The notes under the pieces: generated by a model
Told to the model about the DNA's origin: nothing
The model's database searches: none
What the model saw: the letters and a program-made list of their open reading frames with translations, nothing else
Shown: piece by piece, positions 1 through 7,410 of the stretch
How the letters are laid out: each line of letters starts with the position of its first letter
How positions within the stretch are numbered: position 1 is the stretch's first letter
Assembly: GCF_009834125.1 (NCBI RefSeq)
Contig: NZ_CP047146.1
Coordinates: forward strand, 1,853,501 to 1,917,500
Source: Streptomyces sp. GS7
GTDB taxonomy: Bacteria; Actinomycetota; Actinomycetes; Streptomycetales; Streptomycetaceae
Reading direction: 5' to 3'
Length of the DNA: 64,000 nucleotides
Made by a program: the position numbers and the translations under genes

Positions 1-1
1 G

Positions 2-1024
2 GCCGTCCTGTGGCAGCTCGACCTCGACGCCGACGGCGAGCTGACCCTCGCCTCCGTACGCCGCGCCCTGGTCCGCTCCCGCGCCAAGCTCGACTACGCG
101 GGCGTCCAGCGGGTCCTCGACGACCACACCGCCGAGGAGCCGCTCGCCCTGCTCCGCGAGATCGGACTGCGCCGCGAAGAGCTGGAGGTCGCCCGGGGCG
201 CGATCTCCCTCAACCTCCCCGAGCAGGAGATCGTCGAGCACGACGGCCGCTACACCCTCGAATACCGCGCCCCGCTCCCGGTCTACGGCTGGAACGCCCA
301 GATCTCCCTGCTCACCGGCATGGCCGCCGCCGATCTGATGCTCGCCTCCGGCACCGGCGTCCTGCGCACCCTGCCCACCGCCCCCGACGGTTCGGTCGCC
401 CGCCTCCGCCTCACCGCCCAGGCCCTCGGCGTCGACTGGCCGCACCACACCTCGTACGCGGCCCTGATCCGCACCCTCGACCCGCGTCGCGCCGCGCACG
501 CCGCGTTCCTCCTGGAGTGCACCGCCCTGCTGCGCGGCGCCGGCTACACCGTCTTCGACGGCACCGCCCCGCCCCCCTCCGCGGCCGTGCACGCCGCGGT
601 CGCCGCCCCGTACGCCCACGCCACCGCGCCGCTGCGCCGGCTCGTCGACCGCTACACCTCCGAGCTCTGCCTGGCCGCCTCCGCCGGCCACGGCCCCGCC
701 GACTGGGTCCGCGGCGCGCTGCGCAACCTCCCGCACGAGATGGAGACCGGCACCCAGCGCGCCAACCAGGTCGAACGCGCCTGCGTCGACCTCGTCGAAG
801 CCGCCCTGCTCCGCGACCGGGTCGGCGACACCTTCGAGGCGCTGGTCGTCGACCGTCAGGAGGGCGACCCCACCCAGGGCACCGTCCACCTCTACGAACC
901 GGCCGTCATCGGCCATGTCGCGGCTTCCCCCGACGGCCCCGCGCTGCCCCTCGGCCACCGCATCCAGGTCCGCCTCACCGAGGCCGAACCGGGCCGCGAG
1001 CCGGTCCGCTTCACACCGGCGTGA
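2..1024 (+). CDS. RNB-domain ribonuclease, C-terminal part (5' end outside window)
   Basis: The frame is open from base 2 and ends at TGA 1022-1024, giving about 340 residues of a larger protein. The sequence resembles the catalytic RNB (RNase II/R) domain family found as a stand-alone exoribonuclease-like protein in actinomycetes. Visible RNB-like segments are YGWNAQISLLTGMAAADLML and, further on, YAHATAPLRRLVDRYTSEL, which matches the RNB motif in which the enzyme contacts RNA. The first part, with the metal-binding aspartates, is upstream of the window. The expected role is 3'-5' RNA degradation in the cytoplasm. It converges with the minus-strand membrane protein gene and overlaps its last 14 bases. 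The family call is good; the exact substrate is unknown. Confidence 0.85.
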   Translation, partial: AVLWQLDLDADGELTLASVRRALVRSRAKLDYAGVQRVLDDHTAEEPLALLREIGLRREELEVARGAISLNLPEQEIVEHDGRYTLEYRAPLPVYGWNAQISLLTGMAAADLMLASGTGVLRTLPTAPDGSVARLRLTAQALGVDWPHHTSYAALIRTLDPRRAAHAAFLLECTALLRGAGYTVFDGTAPPPSAAVHAAVAAPYAHATAPLRRLVDRYTSELCLAASAGHGPADWVRGALRNLPHEMETGTQRANQVERACVDLVEAALLRDRVGDTFEALVVDRQEGDPTQGTVHLYEPAVIGHVAASPDGPALPLGHRIQVRLTEAEPGREPVRFTPA

Positions 1025-1679
1025 CCGGCCCCCCGGCCTCCGCCGCGTCCCCCACACCGTCCTCCACAGCGTCTCGCGACGCCTCCACCGCACTCCGCAC
1101 GGCCAGCACCGCACTCCGTGCGTCGTCGGCGTGGAACCGCACCGTACGCACCACCTCCCGCCGCCCCAACACCCCTACCGCGACGACCGGTTCGGCCAGC
1201 TCCACGGTCACCGACGTCTGCCCGCCCACGGCCATCTCCAGCACCCCGTCGCCCTTCTTCGCGTCCTGCGTCAGCCGCAGGTCGTACCGGACCGCGACGA
1301 TCCGCTCCAGCGGTATCCGCACCTCCCACCGGGCGCCGGCGCGCAGCAGCAGCGCGTCCGGGCCGAGCACATGCGGCCGGGTGACCGCCGACGCCTGGAA
1401 CCCCAGCATCATCAGCAGCGTGTAGACATCGGCGACCAGCGCCACCGCATGCGGCGCCGGCATGCCCGCCAGCAGCACACTCACCCCCACCGTCTCCACC
1501 AGACACACGAACGTCAGCCCGTACATCAGCGCCGCCTGCGCCCCCGCGTACGCCAGGGCCAGCTCACCCGCCGCCACCCCGGCCCGCCGCCGCGCCACCC
1601 AGTGCACCAGGCTCACCTGCCACCGCGCCTCGTGCCGCGCCAGCCGCAGCACCACCTCACGCGCCCCCGGCCCGCTCAT
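1011..1679 (-). CDS. Two-TM membrane protein, PH-like, unknown function
   Basis: This 222-aa protein has a basic N-terminus, then two hydrophobic segments (about residues 38-62, LALAYAGAQAALMYGLTFVCLVE, and 65-95), then a soluble domain with strands such as RWEVRIPLERIVAVRYDLRL that looks like a bacterial PH-type domain. I do not recognise a named family. The start ATG (1677-1679) lies inside the end of the upstream MerR gene (23-nt overlap), so the two are co-transcribed and probably translationally coupled. This makes it a likely partner or target of that regulator. Its 3' end overlaps the convergent RNB gene by 14 bases. Confidence 0.7.
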   Translation of the reverse strand: MSGPGAREVVLRLARHEARWQVSLVHWVARRRAGVAAGELALAYAGAQAALMYGLTFVCLVETVGVSVLLAGMPAPHAVALVADVYTLLMMLGFQASAVTRPHVLGPDALLLRAGARWEVRIPLERIVAVRYDLRLTQDAKKGDGVLEMAVGGQTSVTVELAEPVVAVGVLGRREVVRTVRFHADDARSAVLAVRSAVEASRDAVEDGVGDAAEAGGPVTPV

Positions 1680-2481
1680 CCCGCTCCTCCCCGATCATCC
1701 GCATGGCCATCCGCATCGCCTCCGCCTGCGCCGGCGCCAGCTCCATCACCAGCAGCTCCGTCCAGACCTCGGCCTCCCGCCCGGAGCCCGCCACCGGCCC
1801 GGCCCCGGCGGCGATCGCCGCCACGGCCCCCTCGGGCACGCTCTCCACCACCGCCCGCGCGGCCTGGGCCACCCGCGGATCGTCCACCGCCGCCCCCGCC
1901 AGCGCGTCCAGCAGCCCGTACGCCGCATACGCGCGCTCCATCGACCCCGGCGCCGCGAACATCTCCCGCACCGCCGCCGCCATCGCCCCCTGTGCCCGGC
2001 TGTCGCCCGAAGCGTCCAGCAGGGCCAGCAGCTCCCGCTCCCGCGCCGCCATCGCCGGCTCCGGCCCCGGCAGCGCCGCCGACGTCCGCGCCATCTCCGC
2101 GAACAGCTCGGCCAGTTGCTCCGACACCGGCCCCTCCTCCGGCAACCCGCCCACTTCCTCCGCCCGCCGCAGCAGCCCGGCCAGCCGCGCCCGCCGCTCC
2201 CGGATCGCCGCCTCCTGCCGCGCCAGATCCCCGTCCAGCTCGGCCAGCACGTCCCGCAGCTCCCGCTCCGCGTCATCGGCCAGGACGTCCCTGACCTCCT
2301 CCAGCCCGATGCCCAGCTCCGTCAGCCGCCGCACCCGCGCCAGCGCCACCGCGTCCCGCAGCCCGTACTCCCGGTACCCGTTGGCCCGCCGCTCCGGCTC
2401 CGGCAGCAGCCCGACGTGGTGGTAGTGCCGCACGGTCCGCGTACTGACCCCCGCCAGCGCGGCAAGCTCCCCGATCCTCAT
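1657..2481 (-). CDS. MerR-family transcriptional regulator
   Basis: This 274-aa regulator begins MRIGELAALAGVSTRTVRHY, the classic MerR winged-helix N-terminus, followed by HHVGLLPEPERRANGYREYG and a coiled linker (residues ~75-135). The long C-terminal part (residues ~140-274, rich in Ala/Glu) has no recognisable ligand-binding signature. The start at 2481 was chosen because the upstream continuation of the frame is low-complexity and lacks homology, while this Met sits exactly at the MerR consensus start. A TTGAC-N11-GTCAA inverted repeat 57 bp upstream is the expected MerR operator, so autoregulation is likely. The gene precedes and overlaps the membrane-protein gene at 1011-1679. Confidence 0.85.
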   Translation of the reverse strand: MRIGELAALAGVSTRTVRHYHHVGLLPEPERRANGYREYGLRDAVALARVRRLTELGIGLEEVRDVLADDAERELRDVLAELDGDLARQEAAIRERRARLAGLLRRAEEVGGLPEEGPVSEQLAELFAEMARTSAALPGPEPAMAARERELLALLDASGDSRAQGAMAAAVREMFAAPGSMERAYAAYGLLDALAGAAVDDPRVAQAARAVVESVPEGAVAAIAAGAGPVAGSGREAEVWTELLVMELAPAQAEAMRMAMRMIGEERDERAGGA

Positions 2482-2537
2482 CCCGCGTCCCCGCTCCTCA
2501 TCCCGCTTCCCCCATCCCCATACCGCCATGAAAAACG

Positions 2538-2558
2538 TTGACGCCGCGGCAAGGTCAA
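2538..2558 (-). promoter_or_regulatory. MerR-type operator/promoter
   Basis: The 21-bp sequence is an inverted repeat, TTGAC and GTCAA separated by 11 bp. This is the usual arrangement of MerR-family sites, which span the -35/-10 spacer. It lies between the divergent merR-like gene and rnpB. Read on the minus strand, TTGACC would serve as the -35 element for the regulator gene. The call is inferred from position and symmetry. Confidence 0.5.
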
Positions 2559-2592
2559 GCCCCCGCGGCCCGCCAGGTAGCATGGTCACCAC

Positions 2593-3002
2593 GGCGGACG
2601 AGCCGGCCGGGCGGCCGCGTGGGGATCCCGTATCCCCCCGAGGAACGTCCGGGCTCCACAGGGCAGGGTGGTGGGTAACGCCCACCCGGGGTGACCCGCG
2701 GGACAGTGCCACAGAAAGCAGACCGCCGGGGACCTCGGTCCTCGGTAAGGGTGAAACGGTGGTGTAAGAGACCACCAGCCTCCGAGGTGACTCGGAGGGC
2801 TAGGTAAACCCCACCCGGAGCAAGGTCAAGAGGGGGCATCGGAAGATGCCCCTGCGCGGATGTATGAGGGCAGCCCGCCCGAGTCCGCGGGTAGACCGCA
2901 CGAGGCTGCCGGCAACGGCAGCCCTAGATGGATGGCCGCCTCCCGGCCGACCGCAAGGTCGCCCGGAGACAGAACCCGGCGTACAGGCCGGTCTCGTCCG
3001 CC
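2593..3002 (+). ncRNA. rnpB: RNase P RNA (type A)
   Basis: The catalytic RNA subunit of RNase P, which matures tRNA 5' ends. Conserved segments are visible: GAGGAACGTCCGGGCTCC (2638-2655), the universal CR I region; ACAGTGCCACAGAAAGCAGA (2703-2722); GGTAAGGGTGAAACGGTG; and the terminal CR V-type ACAGAACCCGGCGTACAGG (2969-2987). The closing P1 helix pairs GGCGGACGAGCCGGCC (2593-2608) with GGCCGGTCTCGTCCGCC (2986-3002), leaving one bulged base. The 3' end from 2968 on is part of the integrated island's repeat, so the terminal helix strand is partly supplied by the mobile element. A perfect hairpin at 3022-3057 follows as terminator. Ends are placed by the P1 pairing and could be off by a few bases. 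Confidence 0.95.
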
Positions 3003-3175
3003 CCACCTGGGATTTCACCCTGGAAAGGGCCTCTGGCCTGCATCCGAGGCCCTTTCCGAGCTTTCAGGGGCTTGCGGCTTTGGGCGGCCGAAAGTCCCTC
3101 GGAAGTCCCTCTGGCAGAGCTGAAAGTCCCTGAAAAATCCCAGAGGTGGGCGGTCACCGGAGGCGTCTGAGCAGC
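2968..3175 (+). repeat. attL: left copy of the 208-bp island repeat in rnpB
   Basis: This stretch is co-linear with 45388-45595 (constant offset 42,420). The first 23 bases (2968-2990, within rnpB) are identical and are the probable recombination core. The rest is clearly homologous with scattered substitutions. It contains a hairpin (3022-3057) and AAAGTCCCT-type repeats at 3091-3099, 3102-3110 and 3123-3131, which resemble the short direct arm-type sites bound by tyrosine integrases. Together with the int/xis genes next to the right copy, this marks the left end of an integrated element that uses rnpB as its attachment gene. Confidence 0.85.
3022..3057 (+). terminator. rnpB terminator hairpin supplied by the island end
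   Basis: GGAAAGGGCCTC (3022-3033) pairs perfectly with GAGGCCCTTTCC (3046-3057) around a 12-nt loop, 20 nt beyond the end of rnpB. The same hairpin with one substitution in its right arm occurs in the right att copy (45442-45477). No U-tract follows, as is common in Streptomyces. Confidence 0.6.
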
Positions 3176-3654
3176 CGTTCCACGGGCGTACCCATGCTGA
3201 TGATGTAGTTGCATGCCGCCCAAGGCGCTGCCCCTCTGGGAGCGGGGTGGATAGGTCCGTCGGCGCGATCTCCGCCTGCGCGGAGCAGATGTCAAGACCG
3301 GAAACAACATTCGAGCGGAGAATGGATCATCTCCGCGGACGCGGAGTGGACATCGCCCAGACGTCCGGGGCGGTTCAGGCCAGTGGCCGAATGCGCTGCT
3401 TGGCCTCGTGGATGAACACCTTGCTGTACCTGTGGGCCTGCCTGTATCGCGCGACAAGATCTCCGCGGCCATTTCGGTGAACGGCCCGTGATCCCGTCTG
3501 CTCCAGTTCGTGGCACGTTGGTCAGAGCGGTGCAGCCAGTGGCGCTCCCGCCGTGTCGAAGTCCTCGACCTTGCTTGATGCTTGGTATCCGGTGTCGTCG
3601 CCCCAAGGCGCGGCATTCTCCGGTCCGCAGCGCGAGGATGATTGGCGCCGGGCC
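3176..3654 (+). other. Gene-free left margin of the island with two palindromes
   Basis: No convincing coding sequence is seen here in either strand. Two identical-arm palindromes CTCCGC-N4-GCGGAG lie at 3270-3285 and 3331-3346, and a further CTCCGC half site lies near 3460. They could be operator sites for a dimeric regulator, or simply chance in GC-rich DNA. Confidence 0.4.
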
Positions 3655-4305
3655 TCAGCGCGCTAGCCCGGCGTCCTTGGCGCACAGTGCTGCCTGTACC
3701 CGATTGTCCACCTCGAGGGCTGCCAGGATGCGGCTGACGTGTGCCTTCACCGTGCTCTCTCGCATGCCCAGCCCGGTGGCGATCTCGGCGTTGGACGCAC
3801 CGCCGGCCAGGAGCCTGAGCACATCGATCTCGCGCGGCGTCAGGCGCTCCACCCGGGTCCGGGCGGCTGCCGAGGCGCCGCGTGCCGTGTGGTGATGGTG
3901 CTCGATGAGCCGTCGGGCAGCAGAGGGGTGCAGCATGGCCTGCCCATCGGCGACGACCTCGACGGCTCGGATGATGTCCGCAGGGTCGGTGTCCTTGAGC
4001 AGGAAGCCGACCGCGCCTGCGGCCAGTCCGTCGTAGACGTACTGGTCCAGGTCGAACGTCGTGAGCATCACGACCTTGGGCGGCTCAGGCAGCGCGATCA
4101 GCCGCCTGGTGGCCTCGATACCGTCCATGTGGGGCATTCGCACGTCCATCAGCACGACGTCCAGACGCTGCGCGGTGGCCCGTTGGACGGCTTCCCGACC
4201 GTCGGATGCCTGTGCGGCGACGGTGATGTCGGGGGCGTCCTGAAGGATGTCGGCGAGCGCCAGCCGCACCAGGCCGTCGTCGTCGACGATCATCGTCCGG
4301 ATCAC
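3655..4305 (-). CDS. NarL/LuxR-type response regulator
   Basis: This 216-aa response regulator has an N-terminal receiver domain (MIRTMIVDDDGLVRLALADI; acidic pocket DDD at 8-10, phospho-acceptor Asp in DVVLMDVRMPHMDG, Lys in LLKDTDPADI) and a C-terminal LuxR HTH (LTPREIDVLRLLAGGASNAEIATGLGMRESTVKAHVSRIL, described here in pieces). Its GTG start overlaps the stop of the sensor kinase gene upstream by 4 nt (GTGA), so the two form one operon and a cognate pair. Its targets are unknown; the divergent methyltransferase/DedA pair next door is the natural candidate. Confidence 0.9.
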   Translation of the reverse strand: MIRTMIVDDDGLVRLALADILQDAPDITVAAQASDGREAVQRATAQRLDVVLMDVRMPHMDGIEATRRLIALPEPPKVVMLTTFDLDQYVYDGLAAGAVGFLLKDTDPADIIRAVEVVADGQAMLHPSAARRLIEHHHHTARGASAAARTRVERLTPREIDVLRLLAGGASNAEIATGLGMRESTVKAHVSRILAALEVDNRVQAALCAKDAGLAR

Positions 4306-5465
4306 GCCGCCCCCCTGCTGCGCTCGTCGTCGAGCGGGATGGTGGCAGCCACCTGCCAGCCTCCCGATCCCGTAGGACCGTACTCCAGACGGCCGTTGAG
4401 CGCGGCGACCCGCTCGGTCAGCCCGACCAGGCCGTAGCCCGAGCCCTCGGTCACGGCCTCGCAGGGGGCACCGGCCGGGTTGTGGATCACCACCGTGGAC
4501 TGCGGCGGGCCGTAGCGCACCTCAAGTTGTGCGGGTGCTCCACCGGCGTGTTTACGGGCGTTGGTCAGGGCTTCTTGCGCAAGTCGGTGAATGGCGAGCC
4601 GATGACTGGCCGGTACAGAGTCGGGGTCGCCCTCAAGGACCGCTTCGATCTGCTGTCCAGCCGCCCGTGCCTCCTCGATCACCGTCGATAGTGCCGGCAG
4701 ACCGGGGACCCGTGAGGCTTGCCTCTCCTCGGTGTCGTGGCCGCGCAGCACCCCCAGTACGTCGCGCAGATCGCCGAGCGCGTCGGTGGACGCGGTGCGC
4801 AGTAGGCCGATCCGGTCGGCCACGGGCTCGGGGAGGTCAGCGGCCCGCCGCTTGAGGGCACCGGTGTGCAGGGCGATGACCGTGAGCCGGTGGGCGAGCA
4901 CATCGTGCATTTCGGCGGCGATCCGGGTGCGCTCCTCCAACCGGGCCTGCTCGGCGCGGAGTTCTCGTTCCACCCGCAGACGGTTGACCTGTTCGGCGAG
5001 CGAGGCGACGTGCCGGCGACGGTTGCCCGTCCACAGCCCGATGATCACCGCGAGCAGCAGCACCATCAGCGGCCCGTATTTACGGGTCATCCACAGGCTG
5101 CTCCCCGGATGCGCCAGCGAACTGCCGACCATCGCGACCACCACGCACAGCCCCTCGAAAACGAACCGGCCCTGAGCGACACGGTAGAAGAACACGACCA
5201 GGAGCGGGAAGAACAGCCCCAGTAGCAACGCGCCGACCATGGTGCTCACCATGGCGAACACCGGCCAACGGCGCCGCAGTAAGACCGAGAGGGCTAACGC
5301 CACGGCCACCCCGACGCGGGGGCTGAACAGCGCGCCACCCGCGCCTACATACGCCTGTTGCACCGTTCCCGCACCGACGACGCAGACCATCAGCGCCTCG
5401 GCCCACCACGGCCAGGCCCGGCCCGTCACCTTGTTCACCAGATCAGTATGGGTACGCAACACCAC
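4302..5465 (-). CDS. NarL-family sensor histidine kinase
   Basis: This protein of about 387 aa has some five hydrophobic segments in the first 150 residues. These are followed by a HisKA_3 dimerisation/phospho-acceptor domain (TRIAAEMHDVLAHRLTVIAL; the His in EMHDVLAH) and a HATPase_c domain (AHRLAIHRLAQEALTNARKH; G box GYGLVGLTERVAALNG). It is the membrane sensor for the response regulator at 3655-4305, whose start overlaps its stop. The start is uncertain: GTG 5465 is the most upstream, but a GTG a few codons later (VNKVTGRAW) is possible. The signal is unknown. Confidence 0.9.
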   Translation of the reverse strand: MVLRTHTDLVNKVTGRAWPWWAEALMVCVVGAGTVQQAYVGAGGALFSPRVGVAVALALSVLLRRRWPVFAMVSTMVGALLLGLFFPLLVVFFYRVAQGRFVFEGLCVVVAMVGSSLAHPGSSLWMTRKYGPLMVLLLAVIIGLWTGNRRRHVASLAEQVNRLRVERELRAEQARLEERTRIAAEMHDVLAHRLTVIALHTGALKRRAADLPEPVADRIGLLRTASTDALGDLRDVLGVLRGHDTEERQASRVPGLPALSTVIEEARAAGQQIEAVLEGDPDSVPASHRLAIHRLAQEALTNARKHAGGAPAQLEVRYGPPQSTVVIHNPAGAPCEAVTEGSGYGLVGLTERVAALNGRLEYGPTGSGGWQVAATIPLDDERSRGAA

Positions 5466-5569
5466 TCCAGCATCGCCTAGTTGACGGTCGCTACCCCCTA
5501 CTTTCGTACGGGGTGACCGCAGCGGAACGGCCGATGGAACACCTTCGGCCCCTGCCTAGCGTCGTGAAC

Positions 5570-6322
5570 ATGAACCAGACACCGGCTACCGCCACGACCG
5601 CTCCCGTGATCACCACCCCGACCACCACTCCACGCCACAACGGCCCCACCGCGTTCCTCCGGGAAGCCGCCCGTTCCATGCACACCACCGGCGCGGTCGC
5701 ACCCAGTGGTTCCCCACTCGCACGGCGGCTCGCCGCGCCGCTGCCCGCCCCCAACGGCCGCAGCCCGCTGCGCGTCCTGGAGATCGGCGCGGGAACCGGC
5801 ACGGTCACCCGCGCCCTGGCCGAAAGCATCGGGCCCGGCGACCGGCTGGACACCGTCGAGATCAACCCCCACTTCGTGCAACTGCTGACCGAGGCGCTGC
5901 GGACGGACCCGGCTCTGGCCGCCGCATCCGAGCAGATCCGGATCATCCCGAAGTCGATCTGCCACACCCCGCTGCCCGAGAACAGCTACGACGTGATCGT
6001 CTCCTGCCTGCCCTTCATGAATTTCACCCCCGACCTGGTGCGCTCCCTGATGGGTCGGTACATGACCGCCTTGGTCCCTGGCGGACATCTGACCTTCTTC
6101 GGCTATCTCGGGACGCTGTCCTTACGGACCCTGCTCGCCCGGCGCGCCGAGGCCGCCCGGTACCGCGCGGTGGCGGCCGTACTGGCCGAGTTCTCCGCCC
6201 GCTACGGCGACGTGAATGGCGACAGCGTCGTGTGGCGCAACCTGCCGCCCGCACGGGTTCGGCACCTGAGGGCACCCGAGCGGTGCGTATACGGCACGGA
6301 CTCGGATTCTTTCGGCCAGTGA
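5570..6322 (+). CDS. SAM-dependent methyltransferase, phospholipid N-methyltransferase-like
   Basis: This class I methyltransferase is about 250 aa long. After a Thr/Pro-rich N-terminus comes FLREAARSMHTTGAVAPSGS, a segment typical of PmtA-like phospholipid N-methyltransferases (usual pattern FLxxxLRxPxxxGAIAPSS). It is followed by the SAM-binding motif LEIGAGTGTVTRALAES and the acidic residue in DTVEINPHFVQLL. Motif VI-like VPGGHLTFFGYLG lies near residue 175. The start is uncertain: ATG 5570 is preceded by TAGCGT and could be leaderless, while in-frame starts at 5513 and 5534 also exist. The stop overlaps the DedA start by 1 nt (TGATG). The gene is divergent from the sensor kinase operon. 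Phospholipid methylation is inferred; other small or lipid substrates are possible. Confidence 0.75.
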   Translation: MNQTPATATTAPVITTPTTTPRHNGPTAFLREAARSMHTTGAVAPSGSPLARRLAAPLPAPNGRSPLRVLEIGAGTGTVTRALAESIGPGDRLDTVEINPHFVQLLTEALRTDPALAAASEQIRIIPKSICHTPLPENSYDVIVSCLPFMNFTPDLVRSLMGRYMTALVPGGHLTFFGYLGTLSLRTLLARRAEAARYRAVAAVLAEFSARYGDVNGDSVVWRNLPPARVRHLRAPERCVYGTDSDSFGQ

Positions 6323-6957
6323 TGACGATGACGCCCGGCGACCTGCTGACGACGGTGCCACCACCCGCCGCGTACCTCGTGATCACGGCGCTGGTGGTGC
6401 TGGAGTCGGTGCTCTTCCTCGGCCCGTTCGTGCCCACTCTCGGACTGCTGCTGGTTGCGGGCGGCCTGGCGTATGCGGGCACGCTGGCGCTGCCCGCCGT
6501 CATCGCCTGCGCGGCAGCCGGCGCCGTCATCGGGGACTTCCAGGCGCACTGGACCGGCCACCGATTCGGCGACGGCCTGCGCACCGGCCGCTTGAGCCGC
6601 CGGGTACCGGGGCCGGCCTGGGACCGGGCTTATGCCGCGATCCGTCGTCGCGGCCGCCCAGCCCTGCTGGTCTGCCGCTTCGTACCACTGGTCCGCACCC
6701 TGGTACCGCATGCGGCAGGCGCAGCCAGGATTCCCTACCGCGTCCTGGCCCCGTTCAGCGCGACGGCGGCAGTGGCCTGGGCCTGTACCGAGGCCGGCAT
6801 CGGTTACGTCAGCGCTGCATTTCGGAACCAACTCCCCGGCGCACAGGGCGTCGTGCTCACAGGGGGTGCCGTCGCAGCCGCACTCCTACTCGCACTTGGT
6901 GTACGAGCCGCGGTCGTCCGCAGCCGTTCTCGCGGCCTGGCGCGGAGCAACGAATAG
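6322..6957 (+). CDS. DedA-family membrane protein
   Basis: This 211-aa multi-pass membrane protein of the DedA/SNARE-associated family has hydrophobic segments near residues 12-50, 55-75, 135-160 and 175-200. Family-typical features are GPFVPTLGLLLVAGGLAYAG, the amphipathic GDFQAHWTGHRFGD, and RFVPLVRTLVPHAAGAARI, which is close to the conserved DedA F.R..P..R....AG motif. DedA proteins act in phospholipid or undecaprenyl-phosphate flipping and membrane homeostasis. The start ATG overlaps the methyltransferase stop, so the pair is translationally coupled. Both genes point to membrane-lipid modification, perhaps as resistance to membrane-active compounds (inference). Confidence 0.85.
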   Translation: MTMTPGDLLTTVPPPAAYLVITALVVLESVLFLGPFVPTLGLLLVAGGLAYAGTLALPAVIACAAAGAVIGDFQAHWTGHRFGDGLRTGRLSRRVPGPAWDRAYAAIRRRGRPALLVCRFVPLVRTLVPHAAGAARIPYRVLAPFSATAAVAWACTEAGIGYVSAAFRNQLPGAQGVVLTGGAVAAALLLALGVRAAVVRSRSRGLARSNE

Positions 6958-7410
6958 CACCATGCACCGGGAGCATCCGTACTCGTCGCCAACATCCACG
7001 GGAGGGTGCCCCCACGGTGAGCACGTGGCGCAACCTGACGGCGCGCCGCTGCTTGTACGCCGGTGCCTCGATGCTGCTGACCCTCTGCGATGAGTTTGTC
7101 TGATGGGGCTGGCTTCCTCAGACGAGTTTCGCCTCCCGTCATCAACGGCATGGAGGTTGTACGTCCCTTCGCGTACGCCTCCAGGACCGCTGCGTCCCGC
7201 ACCATCTGCCCCCGGGGCCGTCGGCAGGACCCATCACTGTGCCAGCACCGATGGCGGATCCAACGTCGGCGCCGAGTGGGCACTCAAGACCCAAGAGGTC
7301 GACGCTGCTGTCGGCTGGCATGAACGTCCAGCCGCAATCCGGCTCGCGGCGAGCGAGGGCCTGGCCACCTGACCTGCAGGAGCGAAGAGCGTTGCCCCGC
7401 GAAGTAGCCA
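6958..7410 (+). other. Intergenic region, no supported gene
   Basis: This 453-bp gap lies between convergent genes. A short plus-strand frame beginning GTG 7018 (MSTWRNLTARRCLYAGAS-like, 28 codons, stops at TGA 7102) looks like the truncated N-terminus of a lost gene. Nothing else has coding character that I can support. Confidence 0.4.

Noticed and set aside
915..2541. Overlapping plus-strand frames of 459 and 359 aa over the MerR and membrane-protein genes
   Set aside because: They consist of Pro/Arg/Ala-rich shadow sequence; the minus strand has a clear MerR domain and membrane helices.
2968..3175. tRNA gene as attachment site
   Set aside because: No cloverleaf or T-loop sequence occurs at either copy; the repeat clearly continues the RNase P RNA P1 helix.
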